This document shows positions 9,317-18,629 of a stretch of DNA of 64,000 nt, one piece after another (position 1 is the first letter of the stretch; every line of letters begins with the position of its first letter). The stretch lies in contig QUBU01000011.1 of assembly GCA_014337915.1 (NCBI GenBank), forward strand, positions 31,807-95,806, given 5' to 3'. Origin of the DNA: Gammaproteobacteria bacterium (lineage in GTDB: Bacteria > Pseudomonadota > Gammaproteobacteria > Steroidobacterales > GCA-2729495). A model generated the notes under the pieces. That model saw only the letters and a list, made by a program, of their open reading frames with translations. It did not search any database and was not told where the DNA came from. The position numbers were made by a program, and so were the translations under genes.

Positions 9317-10231
9317 ATGGGCACATTCCTCACCCGCCACCTGCAGAACGCGCTCGCCGCGCTTGGCCAGCTGAGCCGCCAGCCGGTGGCGACGCTGCTC
9401 ACCGTCGGTGTCATCGGCATCGCGCTGGCGCTGCCGGCCAGCCTGCAGTTGCTGGTGCAGGGCGGCCAGCGCTTCGCCGGCGGCTGGTCCGGCATCCGCG
9501 ACTTCTCCGTGTACCTGAAGCCGGGCACCGACCTTGCCGTGGCACGCAACCTGGCGCGCGCGCTGGCCAGCCACCCGAACGTGCAGGACACGCGGCTGAT
9601 CGAGGCCGACGCGGCGCTGGCCGAATTCGGCCGCGACCCGGCATTCGGCGAGGCGCTGAAGGCACTGAAGAGCAACCCGCTGCCACATACGCTGGTGGTG
9701 CGGCCCGATGCGGAAGCGGCGCCGGCCGACCTCGATGCCCTGAAGGCCGAGCTGGCGGCGAAGCCCGAAGTCGACCTGGTGCAGCTCGACACCCAGTGGC
9801 TGCTGCGCCTGGCCGCCATCCTCGACCTGGTCCGCCGCGGCATCTGGATCGCCGCCGTGGTGCTGGTCGCGGCGGTGATCTTCATCGTCGGCAACACCAT
9901 CCGGCTGGACATCCAGAACCGGCGTCAGGAGATCGAGGTGTCGAAGCTGCTGGGTGCGACCGACGCCTTCGTGCGCCGGCCGTTCCTCTACATCGGCTTC
10001 TGGTACGGGATGCTCGGCGGGGCCGTGGCCCTGCTGCTACTGGCCTCGGTATTGCTTCTGCTCCGTGGCCCACTGGAGCGCCTGCTGCAGCTCTATAGCG
10101 TTGATTTTACTGGCTTTGGCCTGTCCCCCGGCACGGCGCTGCTGGTGCTGGGGGCCGGCCTGGTGTCGGGCTGGGCCGGTGCCTGGCTGGCGGTGGGCCG
10201 CCACCTCTCGGCCATCGAGCCGCAGGTGTAA
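9317..10231 (+). CDS. ftsX: Cell division permease FtsX
   Basis: Membrane partner of FtsE. A cytoplasmic N-terminus is followed by a first membrane helix (VATLLTVGVIGIALALPASL), a periplasmic domain of about 130 residues starting FAGGWSGIRDFSVYLKPG, and three further helices after residue 170. EIEVSKLLGATDAFVRRPF is the conserved FtsX/permease loop. It starts six bases after ftsE. Length of 304 residues fits the family. Confidence 0.95.
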   Translation: MGTFLTRHLQNALAALGQLSRQPVATLLTVGVIGIALALPASLQLLVQGGQRFAGGWSGIRDFSVYLKPGTDLAVARNLARALASHPNVQDTRLIEADAALAEFGRDPAFGEALKALKSNPLPHTLVVRPDAEAAPADLDALKAELAAKPEVDLVQLDTQWLLRLAAILDLVRRGIWIAAVVLVAAVIFIVGNTIRLDIQNRRQEIEVSKLLGATDAFVRRPFLYIGFWYGMLGGAVALLLLASVLLLLRGPLERLLQLYSVDFTGFGLSPGTALLVLGAGLVSGWAGAWLAVGRHLSAIEPQV

Positions 10232-10268
10232 GTCATTGATCTGTCATGCTGCGGCACTGACCTGACCG

Positions 10269-10296
10269 GGAACCTTGGCGGTCGTTAGCACTCAAA
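10269..10296 (+). promoter_or_regulatory. Sigma-E-like promoter upstream of rpoH
   Basis: GGAACC at 10269-10274 and TCAAA at 10292-10296 are spaced by 17 bases. This resembles the extracytoplasmic sigma-E consensus (GGAACTT, 15-17 bases, TCAAA or TCTRA). E. coli rpoH has a sigma-E promoter too. The -10 element lies inside the CIRCE operator. Confidence 0.5.
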
Positions 10297-10311
10297 CCGG
10301 GCGAGTGCTAG
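10285..10311 (+). promoter_or_regulatory. CIRCE element (HrcA operator) in front of rpoH
   Basis: TTAGCACTC (10285-10293), nine-base spacer, GAGTGCTAG (10303-10311). This matches the CIRCE consensus TTAGCACTC-N9-GAGTGCTAA at 17 of 18 arm positions, with the canonical spacer. It ends 30 bases before the rpoH start codon and covers the likely -10 region and transcript start, a position expected for repression by HrcA. Confidence 0.88.
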
Positions 10312-10341
10312 GATGACTTCAGCAAGGAGGATCCCGATTCC

Positions 10342-11205
<864 letters not shown>

Positions 11206-11208
11206 GGC

Positions 11209-11913
11209 TCAGTTCGCCGTCAGCGGTACGATGGTGATTTCCACACGCCGGTTCTGCGCCTTGCCCTCGGGCGTCGCATTGCTGGCGATCGGCCGGCTCT
11301 CGCCGGCACCGACGGCGATGAAGCGGTCGGCGCGCAGGTCACGCGAAGTCAGGTAGGTGACCACGCTGTTGGCGCGCTTCTCCGACAGCAGCTTGTTGTA
11401 GGAATCGCTGCCGTCGCTGTCGGTGTGGCCCGCTACCTCGACCATGGTCTTGTCGTATTCCTTCAGCACCAGGGCCACGGAATCCAGCACCGGGTAGAAC
11501 GACGAGCTGATGTCGCCGCTGTTCACTGCAAAGGTGATGTTGCCCGGCATGTTGAGGGTGATGTTCTCGCCCTTCGGGCCGGTCCGGGTCACGCTGACGC
11601 CGGTGCCCTGCAGCTTCGCCCGCAGCGCGGCATCCTGCCGGTCCATGTAGTTGCCGACAGCACCGCCGGCCAGGGCACCGACACCGCCGAAGATCAGCGC
11701 CTTCTTCTTGCGCTGGGCGGAATCGTTGCCGGTGATGAGCCCGATGGCGACACCCGTGGCGGCACCGATGGCAGCACCCTTGGTGGTCTTGTTGACCTCG
11801 GTCTGCCCGGTATAGGGATCCGTGGTCTGCATGTACTCACAGCCGCCCGCCAGGACCATCAGTCCCGCCAGCCCGGCCAGGCCCGCTTTCCTCACCATAG
11901 CGTTCATCAGCAT
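11209..11913 (-). CDS. OmpA-family lipoprotein with glycine-zipper region (YiaD-like)
   Basis: Predicted outer-membrane lipoprotein anchoring the envelope to peptidoglycan. The signal peptide ends in lipobox LAGGC (cysteine near residue 25). A Gly/Ala-rich zipper follows (GAAIGAATGVAIGLITG and GGVGALAGGAVGNY). The C-terminal half is an OmpA-like peptidoglycan-binding domain with VEVAGHTDSDGSDSYN, LSEKRANSV and NRRVEI. The ATG at 11913 is chosen because AGGAG lies seven bases upstream; 234 residues. It converges with rpoH, with three bases between the stops. Confidence 0.9.
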   Translation of the reverse strand: MLMNAMVRKAGLAGLAGLMVLAGGCEYMQTTDPYTGQTEVNKTTKGAAIGAATGVAIGLITGNDSAQRKKKALIFGGVGALAGGAVGNYMDRQDAALRAKLQGTGVSVTRTGPKGENITLNMPGNITFAVNSGDISSSFYPVLDSVALVLKEYDKTMVEVAGHTDSDGSDSYNKLLSEKRANSVVTYLTSRDLRADRFIAVGAGESRPIASNATPEGKAQNRRVEITIVPLTAN

Positions 11914-12160
11914 CGTCGACTCCTGTTTTTTGGCCCGCAAAGGCGGGCCACCTTATCCCAGATTCACGGGCTCCCGGCAACCGGACAGGTCCGCCTTTTC
12001 CCGCCCCGGCCAAAGTTGTCCATGGCCGGGGAAAGCCTTAGCGTCCCGCGCATGACGCCCTGCCCCACGAGCCTTCTTGGACTGCCCGGGCCGCGCCCGG
12101 TTCCGGCGCCAGCGGGACTCGCACCCGACACCGTGGCCCAGGTCACGCTCGGCAGGCGTC

Positions 12161-13498
12161 GTGACCAGCGTGCCTGAACCGGCTGCATACGGCGACCGTG
12201 CCCTCTGGCGGATCGCCGCACCGATGATCCTCTCCTCGGTCAGCACGCCACTGCTGGGGCTGGTGGACACGGCCGTGGTCGGCCATCTCGACGAGCCCCG
12301 GTACCTCGCCGCGGTCGCCGCCGGCGCGACGCTGTTCAGCGTGCTGTTCATGGGCCTGAACTTCCTGCGCATGGGCACCACGGGCGTCACCGCGCAGGCC
12401 TTCGGCGCCGGCCATGGCGATGGCGTGCGCCAGGCCCTGGGCCAGGCGCTGGCCATGGCCCTGTTGCTGGCCCTGGCGATGATCGCGCTGCAGGCCTGGA
12501 TCCTCGACCTGGGGCTGGCGGCGCTCGGGCCGGCCCCGGAGGTGGCCGCGCTGGCAGGCGAGTACTTCCGCATACGCATCTGGAGTGCGCCGGCCTCGCT
12601 CGCCAACTTCGTGCTCATCGGCTGGCTGCTCGGCATGCAGAACGCGCGCGGCCCGCTGGTGCTGGTGCTGGTCACCAACCTGGTGAACGTGGTGCTGTCG
12701 GTGTCGTTCGTGACCGGGCTCGGCCTGCAGGTGCGCGGCGTGGCGCTGGCAACGCTGCTCGCCGAGCTGGCGGGCCTCGCCGTGGGCGCGGTCTTCGTGG
12801 CGCAGGAACTGGCCCGCTGCCCGGGGCGCTGGCAGCCGGCCTGGCTCGGCGAGCTGCGCAGCTACCGGCGCCTCGCGGGCATCAATGCCGACCTGCTGCT
12901 GCGCACGCTGTCGCTGATGTTCGTCTTCGCCTTCATCACCGCCCGCGGCGCGCGCGACGGCGCCGTGGTCCTGGCCACCAATGCGCTGCTGCTCAACTTC
13001 CAGTACTTCACCTCCTACGCGCTCGACGGCATCGCCCATGCGGCCGAGGCGCTGGTCGGCAAGGCCGTCGGTGCCGCGGATCGTGCCGGGCTCCTGCAGG
13101 TGGTGGCCCGTGGCCTGCGCTGGTCGCTGCTGCTCGCCGGCGCCTTCACCCTGGCCTACAGCCTCTGCGGCGGCCTGATCATCGATGCGCTGACCGGAAT
13201 CGAGGCCATCCGCGCCGCAGCCCGCGACTACCTGCCCTGGCTGGCGTTGCTGCCGCTGGTGTCGGCCTGGAGCTTCCTCTACGACGGCGTGTTCGTCGGC
13301 GCGACCTGGTCAGCGCAGATGCGCCAGGTGATGATGGCCTCGGCTGCGCTGGTATTCCTGCCGGCCTGGTACCTGGCGCAGCCGCTCGGCAACCATGCGC
13401 TGTGGCTGGCCTTCACCGCATTCATGGCGGCACGGGGCATCGGCATGCACCTTTGGTTCCGGCGCCTGGCGGGCCGCAGCGCAAGCGGCACGGGCTGA
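12161..13498 (+). CDS. MATE family efflux transporter (DinF-like)
   Basis: A 12-helix Na+/H+-coupled drug or metabolite exporter of the inner membrane. The start ALWRIAAPMILSSVSTPLLG leads into DTAVVGHL, the DinF-type signature of the first helices. Hydrophobic segments continue to the end. The GTG at 12161 (MTSVPEPAAYGD) is preferred; an ATG at 12077 would add 28 Arg-rich residues unlike the family. Length is 445 residues. The next gene is 97 bases away, so it is probably a single-gene unit. Substrate unknown. Confidence 0.87.
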   Translation: MTSVPEPAAYGDRALWRIAAPMILSSVSTPLLGLVDTAVVGHLDEPRYLAAVAAGATLFSVLFMGLNFLRMGTTGVTAQAFGAGHGDGVRQALGQALAMALLLALAMIALQAWILDLGLAALGPAPEVAALAGEYFRIRIWSAPASLANFVLIGWLLGMQNARGPLVLVLVTNLVNVVLSVSFVTGLGLQVRGVALATLLAELAGLAVGAVFVAQELARCPGRWQPAWLGELRSYRRLAGINADLLLRTLSLMFVFAFITARGARDGAVVLATNALLLNFQYFTSYALDGIAHAAEALVGKAVGAADRAGLLQVVARGLRWSLLLAGAFTLAYSLCGGLIIDALTGIEAIRAAARDYLPWLALLPLVSAWSFLYDGVFVGATWSAQMRQVMMASAALVFLPAWYLAQPLGNHALWLAFTAFMAARGIGMHLWFRRLAGRSASGTG

Positions 13499-13595
13499 TC
13501 GAACGGCGGCACCGCCGCGGCCCGCATGTCATCATCCCGCCTGCTTCCCCGAACAGGGCCAGGACAAGGGGGCGCGGGCCCGGCGCCGACCAGCC

Positions 13596-14150
13596 ATGAA
13601 CAGAGACGAGAATCCCTGGACGACCCTCTCCGTGCGCCAGGTCTATGCCAACCCCTGGATCGAACTCTGGGAGGAGCGTTGCCTGGATCCGTCGGGCAAC
13701 CCGGCGCTCTACGGGCGCGTCAGCTTCCGCAGCAAGGCGGTCGGCATCATCCCGCTCGACGACGCGGGCAACACCTGGCTGGTCGGCCAGTACCGCTACT
13801 GCCTGAAGCGCTATTCCTGGGAGATCCCCATGGGCGGCTCGCCGCACCCGGCGAGCGTGCTCGACACCGCGCGCCGCGAGCTGAAAGAGGAGACCGGCCT
13901 CAGCGCCACGCGCTGGGAGCAGATCCTGTTCCTCCACACCAGCAACTCGGTGACCGACGAAGAAGGCTACGTGTTCGTCGCCGAGGGGCTGAGCGCGGGC
14001 GAGCCGGAATTCGAGTCCACCGAGAAGATCGAGATCCGCCGGCTGCCGGTCACCGAGGCGATCCGCATGGCGCGCAACGGCGACATCACCGATGCGCTGA
14101 GCGTCGCCGGGCTGCTTCAGCTTGGGGCGCTGCGCGGCTGGCTGCGCTGA
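13596..14150 (+). CDS. Nudix hydrolase, ADP-ribose pyrophosphatase-like
   Basis: A 184-residue Nudix protein of the ADP-sugar pyrophosphatase type, with an N-terminal beta segment (VYANPWIELWEE) before the Nudix fold. The Nudix box reads G-x5-A-x7-RELKEETGL: the catalytic REUxEExGU part is intact, but the first glutamate of the consensus (GX5E) is alanine. The start is placed at the ATG at 13596 because the upstream reading frame is low-complexity. Substrate unknown; ADP-ribose or a nucleotide sugar is the usual guess for this shape. Confidence 0.85.
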   Translation: MNRDENPWTTLSVRQVYANPWIELWEERCLDPSGNPALYGRVSFRSKAVGIIPLDDAGNTWLVGQYRYCLKRYSWEIPMGGSPHPASVLDTARRELKEETGLSATRWEQILFLHTSNSVTDEEGYVFVAEGLSAGEPEFESTEKIEIRRLPVTEAIRMARNGDITDALSVAGLLQLGALRGWLR

Positions 14151-14206
14151 TCTCTCCCGCTCGCCGCGGTTGCCGTGCCGGGGCCTGCCTGCGATGATTG
14201 CCCGCC

Positions 14207-14818
14207 ATGCAGGATGAAGCGATCCGACGGATCCTCGACTTCTGGTTCTCGGCCGCGGAGCTCGATGCGCCGCAGATCGACAGCCGGATGGAGCGCTGGT
14301 TCGGCAGCGACCCGGCCCTCGACCAGCAGATCCGCACCGAATTCGGCCCGCTGGTGGAACGCGCGCTGGCCGGCGAGCTCGACGGCTGGGCCACCAGCGC
14401 CGAGGGGCGCCTGGCCCTGATCCTGCTGCTCGACCAGTTCTGCCGCAACATCCACCGCGGCAGCGCCATGGCATTCGCCGGCGACAGGCGCGCGCTGAAG
14501 CTCTGCATCGAAGGGTCCATGGGCAACGAGTACCGCACGCTGTCGCCGGTGCAGCGGGTGTTCTTCTTCATGCCGCTGCAGCATGCGGAGTCGGCCGGAG
14601 TCCAGGACAAGTCGGTGCGTATCTACAACGCGCTGGCCGAGGGCGTCTCCGACACGCTGCGCGAGACCTTCCTCACCTTCGCGCAGTTCGCCGAACTGCA
14701 TCGGGACATCGTCGCCCGCTTCGGGCGCTTCCCGCACCGCAACCGGGTCCTCGGGCGCAGCAACACGCCCGAGGAGGATTCGTACCTCGCCGCCGACGCC
14801 CCGAGCTTCGGCCAGTAG
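14207..14818 (+). CDS. DUF924 family protein
   Basis: A 203-residue, mainly helical soluble protein with the DUF924 hallmarks ILDFWFSA near the start, LALILLLDQFCRNIHRG in the middle and FGRFPHRNRVLGR near the end. The family is widespread in proteobacteria and resembles TPR-like helical proteins; its function is unknown. The ATG at 14207 is preferred to an in-frame ATG three codons upstream. It precedes the thiolase gene by 76 bases. Confidence 0.85.
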   Translation: MQDEAIRRILDFWFSAAELDAPQIDSRMERWFGSDPALDQQIRTEFGPLVERALAGELDGWATSAEGRLALILLLDQFCRNIHRGSAMAFAGDRRALKLCIEGSMGNEYRTLSPVQRVFFFMPLQHAESAGVQDKSVRIYNALAEGVSDTLRETFLTFAQFAELHRDIVARFGRFPHRNRVLGRSNTPEEDSYLAADAPSFGQ

Positions 14819-14894
14819 CGGCGGCGGCCAGACACGGGCCAGATAGGGACCAGACAGGGGCCGGGCACCGGCACGCCACAGGGAGGGCATTCGC

Positions 14895-16175
14895 ATGCAC
14901 TACCAGCCGACCCGCCGGGTTGCCATCGTCGGCAGCCTGCGCATCCCGTTCTGCCGTGCCCATACGCGCTACGCCGAAGCGTCCAACCAGGACATGATGA
15001 CCGCGGTCCTGCAGGGCCTGGTGGAACGTTACCGACTCGCCGGTGAACGCCTCGGCGACGTCTCGCTCGGCGCGGTGATGAAACACTCGCGTGACTGGAA
15101 CCTCGCCCGCGAATGCGTGCTCGGCAGCGGCCTGGCGCCGCAGACCCCGGCCTTCGACCTGCAGCGGGCCTGCGGCACCAGCCTCGAGGCTGCGATCCTC
15201 ATCGGCAACAAGATCGCGCTGGGCCAGATCGATGCCGGCATCGCCGCCGGCACCGACACCATCAGCGACACCCCGATCGTCTATCCCGACGAATACCGCC
15301 GCATCCTGCTGCGCAGCCATCGCGGGCGCACCGCGGGCGAGCGCCTCGCCCCCTGGCTCGGCCTGCGCCCGCGCCACTTCAAGCCGGACCTGCCTACCGT
15401 GGTGGAACCGCGCACCGGGCTTTCCATGGGCGAGAGCACCGAGATCACCGCGAAGGCCTGGGGCATCAGCCGCCAGGCACAGGACGAACTCGCACTGGCC
15501 AGCCACCGCAATGCTGCGCGGGCCTGGGACAGCGGCTTCCACGCCGAACTCGTCATGCCCTGGAACGGTGTGCGCGAGGACAACAACCTGCGCCGCGACA
15601 CCACGCTGGAGAAGCTCGCCGCGCTCCGGCCGGTCTTCGACCGCGGGCCCCAGGGCACACTGACGGCCGGCAACAGCACGCCCCTCACCGATGGTGCGGC
15701 GGCCGTGCTGCTCGCTTCCGAGGACTGGGCCGCGAAGCGCGGCCTGCCGGTGCTGGCCTGGCTGCGTTACGGACAGGTGGCCGCGGTGGACTTCGTCGCT
15801 GGCGAAGGCCTGCTGATGGCGCCCGCCTACGCGGTATCCACCATGCTGCAGCAGGCCGGCCTGGCGTTGCAGGACTTCGACCTCTACGAGATCCACGAGG
15901 CCTTCGCCGCCCAGGCGCTGGCCACGCTGAAGGCCTGGGAGAGCGCGGAGTTCTGCCGCGAGCGCCTCGGCCGCAACCAGCCGCTCGGCGCGATCGACCG
16001 CGAGCGGCTCAACGTCATGGGTGGCAGCCTCGCGCTGGGGCATCCCTTCGCCGCCACCGGCGCGCGCATCCTCGGTGCGCTCGCCAGCCAGCTCGCCAGG
16101 CGCGGCTCCGGCCGCGGCCTGGTTTCCGTCTGCACGGCGGGCGGCATGGGCGTCACCGCAATCGTCGAGCGCTGA
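14895..16175 (+). CDS. Acetyl-CoA acetyltransferase / 3-ketoacyl-CoA thiolase (FadI-like)
   Basis: Condenses or cleaves acyl-CoA thioesters. The acyl-accepting cysteine is in LQRACGTSLEAA. The second half has YEIHEAFAAQAL (His), NVMGGSLALGHPFAATGAR (His) and the second catalytic cysteine in VCTAGGMG. At 426 residues it is longer than the 390-residue PhaA type and close to FadI. It starts a run of same-strand genes with a dienelactone hydrolase and a UbiD-like enzyme, suggesting degradation of an acyl or aromatic substrate. Direction of the reaction is not decided by sequence. Confidence 0.9.
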   Translation: MHYQPTRRVAIVGSLRIPFCRAHTRYAEASNQDMMTAVLQGLVERYRLAGERLGDVSLGAVMKHSRDWNLARECVLGSGLAPQTPAFDLQRACGTSLEAAILIGNKIALGQIDAGIAAGTDTISDTPIVYPDEYRRILLRSHRGRTAGERLAPWLGLRPRHFKPDLPTVVEPRTGLSMGESTEITAKAWGISRQAQDELALASHRNAARAWDSGFHAELVMPWNGVREDNNLRRDTTLEKLAALRPVFDRGPQGTLTAGNSTPLTDGAAAVLLASEDWAAKRGLPVLAWLRYGQVAAVDFVAGEGLLMAPAYAVSTMLQQAGLALQDFDLYEIHEAFAAQALATLKAWESAEFCRERLGRNQPLGAIDRERLNVMGGSLALGHPFAATGARILGALASQLARRGSGRGLVSVCTAGGMGVTAIVER

Positions 16176-16224
16176 TCCGGTAACATCGGCGCCAGGCTGA
16201 TTTTCAGGGGAAAGGCGCTCCACC

Positions 16225-16887
16225 ATGGGCAGGCAAGTCGAACTGCAGGCATCCGACGGCCACCGCTTCACTGCCTGGCTCGCCGAGCCCGAGGGCAAGC
16301 CGCGTGGCGGCCTGGTGGTGTTACAGGAGATCTTCGGCGTCAACCACCACATCCGCAGCGTGACCGATCGCTTTGCCGCGGACGGCTACCTCGCCATCGC
16401 GCCGGCACTTTTCGATCGCGTGCGACCGGGCGTCGACCTGCCCTACGAGCAGATCGGTGCCGCACGCCAGGTGATGACCTCGCTGGAGCGCGCCAATACC
16501 ATCCTCGATATGCGCGCAGCCGTGGAGGCCGTGCGCAGCGCTGGTGGCGTCGGCGCCATCGGCTACTGCTGGGGCGGCGCACTCGCCGACCTGGCTGCCT
16601 GCGAGTGCGACATCGATGCCGCGGTGTCCTACTACGGCCGCCACACCGCCACCTGGCTGGAACTGCAGCCGAAATGCCCAGTCATGTATCACTTCGGCAA
16701 GCTGGACCCGTACATCCCGCCGGAGACCGTGGCGGCCATCGAGGCCGGACGGCCGCAGGGCACGTTCTATATCTACGACCAGGCGGGCCACGGCTTCAAC
16801 TGCGACGAGCGCCACGAGTTCCACGCCGACAGCGCCGCCCTGGCCCTGCAGCGCACGCGCGAGTTCCTCCAGCGCCACGTCGGCTGA
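16225..16887 (+). CDS. Dienelactone hydrolase family protein
   Basis: A 220-residue alpha/beta hydrolase with the cysteine nucleophile of the dienelactone hydrolase group in GYCWGGALA (near residue 115). The catalytic Asp (FGKLDPYIPPE) and His (QAGHGFNCDER) are also present. AGGGGAAAGG lies just upstream of the ATG. In aromatic catabolism such enzymes open dienelactones made from chlorinated or plain muconates, but many paralogues act on other esters. Position between the thiolase and the UbiD-like gene supports a catabolic role by context only. Confidence 0.88.
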   Translation: MGRQVELQASDGHRFTAWLAEPEGKPRGGLVVLQEIFGVNHHIRSVTDRFAADGYLAIAPALFDRVRPGVDLPYEQIGAARQVMTSLERANTILDMRAAVEAVRSAGGVGAIGYCWGGALADLAACECDIDAAVSYYGRHTATWLELQPKCPVMYHFGKLDPYIPPETVAAIEAGRPQGTFYIYDQAGHGFNCDERHEFHADSAALALQRTREFLQRHVG

Positions 16888-16939
16888 GGCAGCTCAACAG
16901 CCGGCAGGACCACGGGGACGACAACCAGGAGAGAGCCCC

Positions 16940-18616
16940 ATGCCAGACCGGGACGACGAACGTCACCCGCGCCTCGACCGGCGCACCCTCATCTCGTCGG
17001 CCGCGGCGCTCACGGCCTCTGCGTTGCCGGCACTCGGCGACCAGGCCCGGCAGTCAGCGCCGGCTGCCGCAGGCCGCACCGGCGACCCAGGCCCGGATAC
17101 CAGACCCCTGTTCCCCTTCGACGGCCTGCGCGACTGGGTGCAGGCACTGGACGACCATGGGCTGCTGATGCGCATCGGCCGCATGGACCAGGACGCCTAC
17201 GAGATCACCGCGCTGGCCTACCGGCTCACGGACCAGTTCGGCTGGTATGGCGCGCCGGCAGTCATCGTCGACGAAGTGAAGATCGATGGCCGCTGGGTCA
17301 GGGGCCCGCTGCTGATCAACCACCAGGGCCACTGGGACACCGAGGCCATGCTCTTCGGCATCGTTCCGCGCAGGCGCAGCTCCGGTACCGAAACCTACCG
17401 CCTGGCACTGGACCACGTCGCCGGCCTCATCGACGCGCATGGCGGCAGGCTGCCGGAGATCGCGCCGCTGCCGGTCGACGCTGGCCGCGCGCCGGTCAAG
17501 GAGGTGATCCTGCGGGGCGACGCTATCGACCTCGGGCAGTTCGCCTTCGTCCAGTCCAATCCCGGTGATGCGGGCCGCTACATCACCACCGGCTCCGTAT
17601 TCACCGCAGATCCGGAACTGGGCATGAACTTCGGCACCTACCGCTGCCAGCTGCGCGGGCCACGCACCATCGGCATCAACCCGGAACCCGGCCAGCGCGC
17701 CTGGAAGATGTTCACCGCACAGCGCGAGCGGGGCGAGAAGCTCGCCAGGGTGTCCATCGTGCTCGGCCAGGACCCGATGATGTGGATGGTGAGCGGCTCG
17801 GCGCTCACCAAGGGCATCCGTGACGACGAACTCGCCATCACCGGCGGCCTGCGGGGCCGGGCGGTGGAGGTCGTGAAGTCCGAAACCAACGACCACATGG
17901 TCCCGGCCAGCGCGGAGATGGTGATCGAGGGCGAGGTGCCGCTGCAGGAGCCGCTGCAGCCCGAAGGCCCCTTCGGCGAAATGTACGGCTACCTCGGCCT
18001 GCGCAAGGAAGAGAACTTCTGGATGCGGGTCACCTGCGTCACCCACCGCCGGGATCCCTGGATCCTCAACCAGTTCACCGGCGCCACCCGCGGCTTCTGC
18101 ACCGCGCCGATGGAGGCGTTCGCCCTTTACCGCCTGAAGAAGCTGCTGCCCGGGCTGGTCGCGCTGCATTCACCGGTCGAGGCCACCGGCTGGACCTTCG
18201 TCGCCATCGACAAGACGAAGCCCGGCCAGGCACTGGAGGCAGGCCGGCAGATCGCCCGGATCATCGGCATCGCCAAGATCGTCGTGGTCGTGGACCAGGA
18301 TGTCGATGTCCTGGACCGCAGCGCCGTCATGCATGCCGTCGGCTCGCGCTGGCAGCCCTACCCGGCGGCCGAGATCCTCAGGGACATGATGGGCATGCCC
18401 CTGGACCCGAGTTCGCCGAACCGGCCGAAGACGAGCAAGATCGTCATCGACGCGACCCGGCAGTGGCCCGGTGAAGGTGGCCCGCAGGTTTATCCTGCCC
18501 TCAATCGCGACCTGCTGGTGCAACTGGCGCCGGGCGCGTTCCCACTGGTGGATTCGCAGTGGGAACGCTACCTCGGCGGCTGGCAGCGCCAGGGCTGCCC
18601 GCCCCGCACGCCCTGA
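16940..18616 (+). CDS. UbiD family (prenyl-FMN type) decarboxylase with a predicted twin-arginine signal
   Basis: UbiD enzymes reversibly decarboxylate aromatic or unsaturated acids using prenylated FMN. The cofactor/active-site Arg region (MNFGTYRCQ) and the catalytic glutamate motif (PEGPFGEMYGY) are recognisable. The N-terminus is unusual: LDRRTLISSAAALTASALPAL has a twin Arg followed by a hydrophobic stretch, which reads as a Tat signal. The UbiD body starts only near residue 50. The ATG at 16940 follows AGGAGAGAG. Length is 558 residues against about 490-500 for cytoplasmic UbiD. No ubiX-like prenyltransferase gene is in this window. Substrate unknown. Confidence 0.85.
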   Translation: MPDRDDERHPRLDRRTLISSAAALTASALPALGDQARQSAPAAAGRTGDPGPDTRPLFPFDGLRDWVQALDDHGLLMRIGRMDQDAYEITALAYRLTDQFGWYGAPAVIVDEVKIDGRWVRGPLLINHQGHWDTEAMLFGIVPRRRSSGTETYRLALDHVAGLIDAHGGRLPEIAPLPVDAGRAPVKEVILRGDAIDLGQFAFVQSNPGDAGRYITTGSVFTADPELGMNFGTYRCQLRGPRTIGINPEPGQRAWKMFTAQRERGEKLARVSIVLGQDPMMWMVSGSALTKGIRDDELAITGGLRGRAVEVVKSETNDHMVPASAEMVIEGEVPLQEPLQPEGPFGEMYGYLGLRKEENFWMRVTCVTHRRDPWILNQFTGATRGFCTAPMEAFALYRLKKLLPGLVALHSPVEATGWTFVAIDKTKPGQALEAGRQIARIIGIAKIVVVVDQDVDVLDRSAVMHAVGSRWQPYPAAEILRDMMGMPLDPSSPNRPKTSKIVIDATRQWPGEGGPQVYPALNRDLLVQLAPGAFPLVDSQWERYLGGWQRQGCPPRTP

Positions 18617-18629
18617 CGCCCCCGGCCGC

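Noticed and set aside
12004..12031. Inverted repeat CCCCGGCCA ... TGGCCGGGG upstream of the first MATE gene
   Set aside because: Ten-base loop, no T run and no clear relation to a promoter; could be chance in GC-rich sequence.
14673..16352. 559-codon open frame on the minus strand
   Set aside because: Antisense to the thiolase gene and its neighbours; no recognisable domain.
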